A DNA stretch of 6,123 bases from Caldilineaceae bacterium (GTDB taxonomy: Bacteria > Chloroflexota > Anaerolineae > Caldilineales > Caldilineaceae), in assembly GCA_012032975.1 (NCBI GenBank), contig JAAUPU010000204.1, forward strand, positions 1-6,123, in the 5' to 3' direction. Shown here one piece after another: positions 1 through 5,148 of the stretch (the stretch's first letter is position 1; the number at the start of each line of letters is the position of its first letter). The notes beneath the pieces were generated by a model, which worked only from the letters and a program-made list of their open reading frames with translations, was not told the DNA's origin and ran no database searches. A program made the translations under genes and the position numbers.

Positions 1-253
1 CATCGTCACCGTGACGACGACCGCAGGCCAGCAGTACACCCCACCACATGCGCGCCGTGCCCGGCACCGCCTTTGGGCGCGTCCGCTAGCCACTGGTCGC
101 GTAAGTCCCGATCCCGCAGACCAACACCAGCTACGGAGCCGTAGCGATCCCAAACTTCAATGCGTAGCGCCCCAGCCGTGCAGCGATCTCGCCCAGGCGC
201 TCAAACTTGCTTTGCGTTAGGTGCTTGCTGTAGGCAACCCTAGTCGCTTTCAC
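1..253 (-). pseudogene. tnpB: IS607-type tnpB (RNA-guided nuclease accessory protein), 5' fragment, frameshifted and running off the window
   Basis: A GTG at 253 opens a frame overlapping the last 14 nt of tnpA. It reads MKATRVAYSKHLTQSKFERL and then GEIAARLG to about position 174. One base appears to be missing in the G4 run (plus-strand C run 170-173). In the next frame the protein resumes as ALRIEVWDRYGSVAGVGLRD and then RDLRDQWLADA, to about position 80. This matches the N-terminal pattern I know from TnpB proteins of IS607 elements (AYSKHL, KFERLGE, RYGSVAGVGLRDR, RDQWL). Past about 80 the homology is lost: the resumed frame stops at 6-8, while the original frame again offers a VPGTARMWW-like stretch, suggesting another shift. 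TnpB is normally about 400 residues with RuvC-like catalytic residues near the C-terminus. None of that part is visible here, so nuclease activity cannot be judged. Identification rests on remembered family patterns. Confidence 0.6.
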
Positions 254-852
254 CGGACGCCGCCTTTTCAATCTGCTGCTTATAGTTTCGCAGGCCGTAC
301 AACCGACCAGAGAAGGTGTGGACTATCGTCATCAAATCTTCGACCATTTCCTGCTGTGGCGACAACTGTTCCTGGTTGGCTACGATAATTTTACAGCCGT
401 GCTGTTCGGCAAACATCTCGAAGTAGTCGAAGCCGAAGCGGCTAAACCGATCCTTATGCGCAACGATTAGCTTGTCGATTCCGCCCCGCTCTATTTCTGC
501 TAAAATAGACAAAAAATTTTTGCGCTTAAAGTTCATGCCGCCGCCGACTTCCTCGATCCATTCATCGACCGCGATCCCGCCACCTAGACAAAACGTTCGC
601 ATTGCATCGACCTGCGATCTTAGGTCATCCATCTGCCCCTTGGACGATACGCGACAATATACCACCGTCTTCTTGTCGGCTTGTGGAATGTCAATCAGTA
701 AAGCCTTATGAACATCGGACTCGTCGTAGTACCGCTGACCGCCGACGCCCCTTTTTTGCGACCAGTTTTCCTTGCGTGTCCCAGCGGCGAACCGTCACAG
801 CCGACTTGCCTACGCGCTTCGCAAACTCACTGACTCGGTAGATATTGCTCAT
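240..852 (-). pseudogene. tnpA: IS607-family transposase TnpA (MerR-type HTH plus serine recombinase), frameshifted
   Basis: TnpA of IS607 elements catalyses serine-recombinase-mediated excision and insertion. Reading from ATG 852 gives an N-terminal helix-turn-helix (residues 1-33, MSNIYRVSEFAKRVG, then TVRRWDTQGKLVAK). The A6 run at 752-757 carries one base too many. With five A the frame continues as KRGVGGQRYYDESDVHKALL, the usual end of the MerR-type DNA-binding domain. The recombinase domain follows from about residue 63. It has YCRVSS with the expected nucleophile Ser69, then GGGMNFKRKNF, then the HKDRFSRFGF signature, and ends with VEDLMTIVHTFSGRLYG. The repaired protein is 203 residues, normal for the family. 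As written, translation from 852 stops after about 48 residues, leaving only the HTH. The catalytic part is open from GTG 665 to the TAG at 240-242. The extra base could be a true inactivating mutation, a sequencing error in a homopolymer, or less likely a recoding site. No convincing ribosome binding site precedes the ATG. Confidence 0.85.
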
Positions 853-860
853 AACGAGCG

Positions 861-889
861 ACTATATCACACTATGATCAAGAAGTAAA
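861..889 (-). promoter_or_regulatory. Candidate sigma-70-type promoter for tnpA, probably leaderless transcript
   Basis: On the minus strand TTTACT (889-884) and TATAGT (866-861) are separated by 17 bp and match the -35 and -10 consensus at 4/6 and 5/6 positions. Transcription would begin within a few bases of the tnpA ATG at 852, giving a leaderless message, which agrees with the lack of a Shine-Dalgarno sequence there. This is a match by eye only; the AT-rich stretch could produce such a match by chance. Confidence 0.4.
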
Positions 890-904
890 GGGCTTATTCA
901 GTCT

Positions 905-980
905 CCTAATCCCAATCGCAATCACAATCACAATCGACCAGCGGAGCGATTACGATTGCAATTAGGATTACGATTGCGGA
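905..980. repeat. Two facing arrays of a GATTNN hexamer forming an imperfect inverted repeat
   Basis: Plus-strand 905-936 is a run of six-base units of the form AATCNN (AATCCC, AATCGC, AATCAC, AATCAC, AATCG). Positions 947-980 carry the same unit in the opposite orientation (GATTAC, GATTGC, then ATTAGGATTAC, GATTGC). About 10 bp separate the arms. Aligned with each other's reverse complement they agree at four of every six positions with the remaining two variable, so a long but imperfect stem is possible. The structure begins 11 bp after the stop of the second ATPase gene, at the end of the transporter operon. No T-tract follows it on the minus strand, so it is not a canonical intrinsic terminator. 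It may still act as a transcript-end structure, or it may simply be simple-sequence expansion. Confidence 0.7.
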
Positions 981-990
981 AACTGTTGCC

Positions 991-2043
991 TTATTTACGC
1001 TGCGGTGGTATCGAACCGGGCTGGGGACGCGCAAAGGTTTCGGCGACATCGGCCTCGGCAAAGCGCGGTTGATCGGCATAGAGAAAGCAGCGCGCAATGC
1101 GGTTGGCGCTGGTGCGATAGAGGCTGGGGACTTGCGTCCAGCACTGCTCCATCACGGCGGGACAGCGATCGGCGAATTTGCAGCCGGCTAATTGGCGCGC
1201 ATCTTCAGCCTCGGCCACGACGCCTTCCTCCTCTTCCTGCTCCCAATTGCGCACGGCGCGCATCCGCGGAATGGAGCTGATCAGCAGTTGCGTATAGGGG
1301 TGTTCGGGCGCGCGGATCACCTTTTCGACCGTGCCGGCCTCGACCACTGAACCGCGATACATAATGATAATGTTTTCACAGATCTGATAGGCGGTGGTCA
1401 AATCATGGGTGACATAGAGGATCGAGATGCCGAAATCGCGATTGAGCGCGCGCAGGCTTTCCAGGATCGTGGCGCGCAGGGAGGCATCGACCATGGAAAC
1501 CGGTTCGTCAGCCAGAATCACCTTCGGTTTGGGCAACAGCGCGCGGGCAATCATGACGCGCTGGCGCTGACCACCGCTCAGTTGGTGGGGAAAACGGCCG
1601 AGGATTTCGTTCGCACGCAGGCCGACGGTTTCCAGCGCCTCTTCGATCAGACGCTGGCCTTCTTTGGCCGAACTGGCCAGTTTGAACTTGGCGACTGCCG
1701 CGAACAGTAGATGGTCTGCACGGTAGAAAGGATTGAAGACGCCGAAGGGATCCTGGTAGATCGGTTGTACGTCGAGCAGAAATTGCTTGCGCCGCCGGCC
1801 CTTTAGCTGGGCCAGGTCTTCGCCCTTGTAGAGCACCTGACCGGCGCTCGGCGTCGTCACGCCGAGGAGCAGACGGGACAACGTCGTCTTGCCGCTGCCG
1901 CTCTCGCCGGCCACGGCCGTCATGGCCGGAACATCCGACGTAATGGAAAGGGTCACATCATCCACGGCCACGGTGCGGTTGCGGTTGAGGAGGCCGCCGC
2001 CAAATACTTTCGAGACGTTGCGTAGTTCCAGGATAGGCGTCAC
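991..2043 (-). CDS. ABC importer ATPase 2, peptide/nickel class (DppF/OppF-like)
   Basis: This is the cytoplasmic ATP-hydrolysing subunit pairing with the DppD-like neighbour to power uptake. All ABC motifs are present: Walker A GESGSGKT (46-53), Q-loop YQDPFG (Gln97), signature LSGGQ (155-159), Walker B VILADEP (175-181), D-loop Asp186 and switch His213. The extended C-terminal region typical of Opp/Dpp ATPases follows, with CKFADRCPAVMEQC and a fourth cysteine (Cys288, 294, 301, 319). An acidic linker EQEEEE (268-273) precedes it. At 350 residues it is slightly long, owing to a tail of about 30 residues after the last cysteine. The GTG start at 2043 overlaps the upstream TGA as GTGA, with AAGG about 7 nt before it, indicating translational coupling. 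It is the last gene of the operon. Family assignment is secure; whether Dpp or Opp, and the substrate, are not. Confidence 0.95.
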   Translation of the reverse strand: MTPILELRNVSKVFGGGLLNRNRTVAVDDVTLSITSDVPAMTAVAGESGSGKTTLSRLLLGVTTPSAGQVLYKGEDLAQLKGRRRKQFLLDVQPIYQDPFGVFNPFYRADHLLFAAVAKFKLASSAKEGQRLIEEALETVGLRANEILGRFPHQLSGGQRQRVMIARALLPKPKVILADEPVSMVDASLRATILESLRALNRDFGISILYVTHDLTTAYQICENIIIMYRGSVVEAGTVEKVIRAPEHPYTQLLISSIPRMRAVRNWEQEEEEGVVAEAEDARQLAGCKFADRCPAVMEQCWTQVPSLYRTSANRIARCFLYADQPRFAEADVAETFARPQPGSIPPQRK

Positions 2044-3074
2044 GCGTTGACCTTCGCTTTCGCGCTTTGGGAATAGGATTCGCTATAAAGGTGACACGCC
2101 ACCTGGCGATTGCCCGCCACTCGTTCCAAGGCAGGTTCGATCTGGTAACAATGTGCCATCACCGCCGGGCAGCGCGGCGCAAAACGGCAGCCAGCCGGCA
2201 GTTCAATTGGACGCGGCGGCATGCCTGGGATGCCGATGAGCCGTTCGCTCTTCTCTTCCAGGCCGGGCACGCTTTCGATGAGCAACCTGGCATAGGGATG
2301 TTGGGGGTCTTGCACAATCTGCTCGACCGGCGACAGCTCCACCAGCTTGCCGGCGTACATCACCCCTACGCGGTCGGCGAATTGGGCCACCAGCCCCATA
2401 TCGTGGCCGACCAGGATGACGGCGGCGCCGGTCTCTCGCTGTAGGCGGCCCAGGGTGGTCATCACCTGGCGCTGCACGACCACATCCAGTGCGCTGGTCG
2501 GTTCGTCGGCGATAATGAGCTTGGGCTTGAGCACGGTTGCGGTCGCCATGCCGACGCGCTGTTTCATGCCGCCGCTCAACTCGTGCGGAAACATGCGGGC
2601 GACGCCGGCGTCCAGACCGACATTCGCCAGCAGTGAGCGAATATACTCCCTGAACTCGGCTTTGCTCCAGCGATAGCCATGATCCTCCAGGCCGTCGATG
2701 ATCTGGTCTTCGATGCGCATGACTGGATTGAGCGCGTTCATGGCGGCCTGGGTGACCAACGAGACGTCGGCCAGACGGGTGAGGCGCATCTCTTCGTCAT
2801 TCAGCTTTAGCAAGTCGCGCCCGTCGAGCCAGATTTCACCCGCGACAATCTGTGCCGGCGGGCGCAACAGGCGCATGATGGCCAACGCCAACGTCGACTT
2901 GCCGCAACCGGACTCGCCGACCAGGGCCAGGCGCTCGCCGGCGTTGAGGGTCAGATCGACGCCACTGACCGCTTTCACAGCGCCATCGGCCGTGAAGTAA
3001 TGCACGTGCAGATTGTTGATCTGTAAGACTGGGCCGGATGATGTGCGCGCTTGCATTTCTAAGTTTTGCACCAT
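2040..3074 (-). CDS. ABC importer ATPase 1, peptide/nickel class (DppD/OppD-like)
   Basis: This is a cytoplasmic nucleotide-binding subunit of the importer, 344 residues. Walker A is GESGCGKS (53-60), Q-loop Gln109 in VTQAAMNALNPV, signature LSGGM (166-170), Walker B LIIADEP (186-192), D-loop SALD and switch His224. The C-terminal oligopeptide-transporter extension has CRFAPRCPAVMAHC plus a later cysteine (Cys296, 302, 309, 327). The start at ATG 3074 shares an A with the upstream stop (TAATG), the typical coupling arrangement, and gives a normal N-terminus just before the first beta strand (PVLQINNLHVHY). A longer open frame back to 3188 only reads antiframe through the upstream permease and is not used. 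The 3' end overlaps the next ATPase by 4 nt. Confidence 0.95.
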   Translation of the reverse strand: MVQNLEMQARTSSGPVLQINNLHVHYFTADGAVKAVSGVDLTLNAGERLALVGESGCGKSTLALAIMRLLRPPAQIVAGEIWLDGRDLLKLNDEEMRLTRLADVSLVTQAAMNALNPVMRIEDQIIDGLEDHGYRWSKAEFREYIRSLLANVGLDAGVARMFPHELSGGMKQRVGMATATVLKPKLIIADEPTSALDVVVQRQVMTTLGRLQRETGAAVILVGHDMGLVAQFADRVGVMYAGKLVELSPVEQIVQDPQHPYARLLIESVPGLEEKSERLIGIPGMPPRPIELPAGCRFAPRCPAVMAHCYQIEPALERVAGNRQVACHLYSESYSQSAKAKVNA

Positions 3075-3988
3075 TAGACACTCTTTCTCAGGCGGGGATT
3101 GGCCCATTCGTCCAGCCCTTGTGAAACGAGGAAAAGGCCGACAAAGAGCATGACGATGATAATAATCGGCGGCGCCCACCACCACCACCAGCCGTTGATC
3201 AGGGAAGCGTACCAGATATTCCAGTAGATCGTCATGCCCAATGTGTTGGCTTCAAACGGTCCTAATCCTAGCGCTTCGAGGCCGATAGAGGCCAACACGG
3301 CGCCAGAGACAGAGGTGATGAAGGTCGCCACGATAAAGGGCGCCAGATTGGGCATCATCTCTTTTACAATGATCTCCGGGCCGCTCATGCCGGTGAACTG
3401 GGCCAGTTCGACGTAGTTCTGCTTGCGGATCACCAGCACCTGCGCGCGCAGCACGCGCGTCGGGCCGAGCCAGGCCAGCGCGGCAATAATCAAGGCCATC
3501 AATTCCACCGAAATCGTGGTCGACACCGAGATCGCAATGATCACCAGCACGATGAGCGGCGGGATCGTGCGCAGGATATCCACCGTCGAGCGTACAATCG
3601 TATCGAAGATGCCGCCGTAGTAGCCGCTAAAAAAAGCCAGAATCGTGCCGATGGCGACGCCAATGGCGCCGGCGATCAGACCAATGCGGATCGTCTTCGG
3701 CGTCCCTTCCACCATTACGGCCAGAATATCTTTGCCCAGCCGGTCGGTGCCCAACCAATGCTCGGCGGACGGTGGCTGGCTTGGCCGGAAGGCGAGCGGG
3801 CGCGCATCGTCGGCTTGGGTTACGCTGGCGCCGATCACAACAAAGATCGCGATCAGCAGCAGCAAGATAGCGCCGTAGATCAGGTTTGGGTTGCGCCGCA
3901 GGTAGAGCAAGAAATTGCGCATTCGCCGCGGGCGCAAAGGCGCGGGCGGGGCGCTGATCGTTCCATCCATTGCAGTCACGCTACTCAC
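3074..3988 (-). CDS. ABC importer permease 2, peptide/nickel class (DppC-like)
   Basis: This inner-membrane subunit forms half of the translocation pore. From GTG 3988 it has 304 residues. A basic proline-rich N-terminus (about 14-33) is followed by a first membrane helix (about 36-54), the family-typical EHWLGTDRLGKDI segment (76-88), several hydrophobic helices, the coupling (EAA) loop ELAQFTGMSGPE to MMPNLAP (194-217), and a last helix ending in ANPRLRKSV. Five consecutive tryptophans (267-271) precede the last helix; a Trp-rich stretch there is common in the subfamily. The start is uncertain: GTG at 3997, 3988 or 3979 and ATG at 3970 are all in frame. I prefer 3988 because AGGAG (4001-3997) lies 8 nt upstream and the TAG of permease 1 ends 1 nt before it. 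Starting at 3997 would place the Shine-Dalgarno directly on the codon. The stop overlaps the next ATG as TAATG. Confidence 0.92.
   Translation of the reverse strand: MSSVTAMDGTISAPPAPLRPRRMRNFLLYLRRNPNLIYGAILLLLIAIFVVIGASVTQADDARPLAFRPSQPPSAEHWLGTDRLGKDILAVMVEGTPKTIRIGLIAGAIGVAIGTILAFFSGYYGGIFDTIVRSTVDILRTIPPLIVLVIIAISVSTTISVELMALIIAALAWLGPTRVLRAQVLVIRKQNYVELAQFTGMSGPEIIVKEMMPNLAPFIVATFITSVSGAVLASIGLEALGLGPFEANTLGMTIYWNIWYASLINGWWWWWAPPIIIIVMLFVGLFLVSQGLDEWANPRLRKSV
3176..3190 (-). repeat. (TGG)5 trinucleotide repeat encoding five tryptophans
   Basis: Five perfect TGG codons in permease 2 encode Trp267-271 just before an APPIIII membrane helix. Because the unit is a codon, slippage would add or remove tryptophans without changing frame. 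Confidence 0.85.
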
Positions 3989-3998
3989 TCTACTCACT
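3981..3998 (-). repeat. 9-bp perfect tandem duplication spanning the permease 1 stop and permease 2 start
   Basis: The minus-strand sequence AGTGAGTAG occurs twice in a row. The first copy holds the TAG stop of permease 1 (3992-3990). Both copies contain a GTG in frame with permease 2 (3997 and 3988). The AGGAG at 4001-3997 serves the second GTG at good spacing. The duplication therefore sets the start-codon choice and the stop-start distance. Confidence 0.8.
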
Positions 3999-4997
3999 CC
4001 TATAATTGATGCGCGGGTCCAGCAGCGGATAGACCAGATCGATGACCAACATTGTGAAGGCGACGCTCACGACAATCAAAAAGACGATGCCCTGAATGAC
4101 AAACCAATCAAAGCCGCGCACGGCCTTCAGCAACAGGCTCCCTACGCCCGGGTACGAAAAGACAAGTTCCACCAGGATCGCGCCGGAGATGATCGTGCCC
4201 AGCGAGAGCGCCAGCCCGGTCATTTGCGGCAGCAGGGCATTGCGCATGGCGTAGCGATAGAAAATGCGCTGATCGTTGAGGCCCTTGGCTTCGGCCTGCA
4301 ACATGTAGTCTTCGCCTTGAATCGTCACCATCATCGAACGCATGCCCATGGCCCAGAAGCCGACCTGCGCCAGCACAATCGACAGCGCGGGCAGAATCGA
4401 GTGATAGAGAATATCGAGCATAAAGTCGAAGCTGAGGTTTGGAATTTTCTGGGTACTGAAGCCACCGGAGAGGGGAAAGATTGGAATCCTAAAGGCAAAG
4501 GCGTAGAGCAACACAATCCCCATCAGGTAAAAGGGCACGGCCGAGAAGGTAAAAAAGGCCGGGAAGATCACGCGTAGGAAGAAAGGCGCTTTGTCCCAGG
4601 CCAGCAGCGCGCCCACAAAGGTGCCCAGGCCGAAGCTGATCAACGTGGCCGTTAGCAACAGCCCCACCGTCCACGGAATGGTGCGCCGCAGGCTGGAAAG
4701 CACGGTCGATGGATACTCGGAGATCGAGACACCAAAATCCAGCCGCACCATGTCGCCCAGATAGGTGAGATACTGGCGCCACAGCGGCTTGTCGAGACCA
4801 AACTTGGTATTATACGTTTCGATAAGCGCTTTGGAATCTTCCGCACTGACGGAAACGTTCTCGGTCGCCAGTTGAAACAACTTCTGACGCACAGGGTCCT
4901 GGCCGGACATGCGCGGGAAGAAGAAATTGATCGTGGCCGCCAAAAATGCGACGACAAAAAACTGCAAAAGCCTTTTCAGAAAGTAGCTGACAGTCAT
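3990..4997 (-). CDS. ABC importer permease 1, peptide/nickel class (DppB-like)
   Basis: This inner-membrane pore subunit has 335 residues. A first membrane helix lies at about 8-27, followed by a large extracytoplasmic segment with GLDKPLWRQYLTYLGDMVRLDFG (67-89), which is characteristic of DppB-type permeases. Next come several helices, the coupling loop AEAKGLNDQRIF to NALLP (234-256), FSYPGVGSLL (280-289), and a terminal helix ending DLVYPLLDPRINY. ATG 4997 is chosen because AGGA lies 5 nt upstream and the product starts exactly like the family (MTVSYFLKRLLQ). The frame stays open upstream to GTG 5108, but that 37-residue extension is made of tandem repeats and has no family counterpart. 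The gene follows the binding-protein gene after 151 bp and runs directly into permease 2. Confidence 0.94.
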   Translation of the reverse strand: MTVSYFLKRLLQFFVVAFLAATINFFFPRMSGQDPVRQKLFQLATENVSVSAEDSKALIETYNTKFGLDKPLWRQYLTYLGDMVRLDFGVSISEYPSTVLSSLRRTIPWTVGLLLTATLISFGLGTFVGALLAWDKAPFFLRVIFPAFFTFSAVPFYLMGIVLLYAFAFRIPIFPLSGGFSTQKIPNLSFDFMLDILYHSILPALSIVLAQVGFWAMGMRSMMVTIQGEDYMLQAEAKGLNDQRIFYRYAMRNALLPQMTGLALSLGTIISGAILVELVFSYPGVGSLLLKAVRGFDWFVIQGIVFLIVVSVAFTMLVIDLVYPLLDPRINYRSE

Positions 4998-4998
4998 A

Positions 4999-5022
4999 GC
5001 AATCCTAACAGCAATCCTAACA
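4999..5022 (-). repeat. 12-bp perfect tandem duplication carrying two copies of the permease 1 ribosome binding site
   Basis: On the minus strand the 12-mer TGTTAGGATTGC is present twice back to back (plus strand GCAATCCTAACA at 4999-5010 and 5011-5022). The proximal AGGA (5006-5003) lies 5 nt before ATG 4997 and is the likely Shine-Dalgarno. The distal AGGA (5018-5015) is 17 nt before and would not serve this ATG. The core TTAGGATT also occurs at 962-969 in the array after the operon. Confidence 0.8.
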
Positions 5023-5053
5023 ATGTGGGACGCGCAAAGATAAATGACCCATT

Positions 5054-5112
5054 GACAAGGTGAAGGGGTGAAGATCACCTTGTCACCCTTCACCTTGTCA
5101 CCCTTCACCTTG
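5054..5112 (-). repeat. Intercistronic hairpin with a 15-bp tandem repeat between the binding-protein and permease genes
   Basis: The 15-mer TCACCCTTCACCTTG is present twice in tandem on the plus strand (5083-5097 and 5098-5112), with a shortened copy TCACCTTG at 5075-5082. An inverted copy lies at 5054-5071 and pairs with 5083-5099 over about 17 bp with one bulged base and an 11-nt loop (5072-5082). In the minus-strand transcript either tandem copy can pair with the single inverted copy, so two alternative hairpins exist. No U-run follows, so it is not a standard intrinsic terminator. Such structures between binding-protein and permease genes are known to stabilise the upstream message or reduce downstream expression. 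That role here is inference from position. Confidence 0.75.
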
Positions 5113-5148
5113 ACGCCTACCTGGGAGAATTTATTTTGCGCGAATCCC

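Larger units (their letters stand above)
1..889 (-). mobile_element. Decayed IS607-family insertion sequence (tnpA plus 5' part of tnpB)
   Basis: A serine-recombinase transposase gene is followed, with a 14-nt overlap, by the start of a tnpB-type gene. This is the standard IS607 layout. Both genes are frameshifted, so the copy looks inactive unless the shifts are sequence errors. IS607 elements are known to lack terminal inverted repeats and target duplications, so the ends cannot be read by eye. The upstream end must lie beyond the candidate promoter at 861-889 and probably before the hexamer array starting near 905. The other end lies outside the window. The boundaries given are therefore approximate. 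Confidence 0.7.

Noticed and set aside
11..220. Plus-strand 69-codon open frame
   Set aside because: No start signal or recognisable family, and it is antisense to the better supported tnpB remnant.
751..758. A AAA AAG slippery heptamer at the tnpA frameshift as a programmed -1 site
   Set aside because: The heptamer is in the right register, but a -1 shift leads to the frame that stops about 18 codons later. Restoring TnpA needs +1 (or loss of a base in the transcript), so classical -1 frameshifting does not explain it.
905..980. CRISPR array
   Set aside because: The units are only six bases, degenerate and without spacers, and no cas gene is present.
906..990. Minus-strand open frame through the hexamer array encoding a VDCDCDCDWD-like peptide
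   Set aside because: The low-complexity peptide is a direct translation of the GATTGT repeats, and the frame is a shadow of the ATPase 2 end.
3075..3188. ATPase 1 starting at 3188
   Set aside because: The extra 38 residues are an alternative frame through the end of permease 2. ATG 3074 in TAATG is the coupled start and gives the normal ATPase N-terminus.
3915..4577. Plus-strand 220-codon open frame antisense to permease 1
   Set aside because: The product is rich in His, Gln, Asp and Arg with no domain pattern, as expected for the complement of a hydrophobic membrane-protein gene. Permease 1 is certain on the other strand.
4998..5108. Permease 1 starting at GTG 5108 with a 37-residue N-terminal extension
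   Set aside because: The extension is encoded by the tandem repeats (KGDKVKGDKV and VRIAVRIA) and has no counterpart in DppB-type permeases. ATG 4997 has a well-spaced AGGA and a family-typical N-terminus.
5054..5112. Rho-independent terminator after the binding-protein gene
   Set aside because: The stem is good but no U-run follows on the minus strand, and the operon evidently continues into the permease genes.
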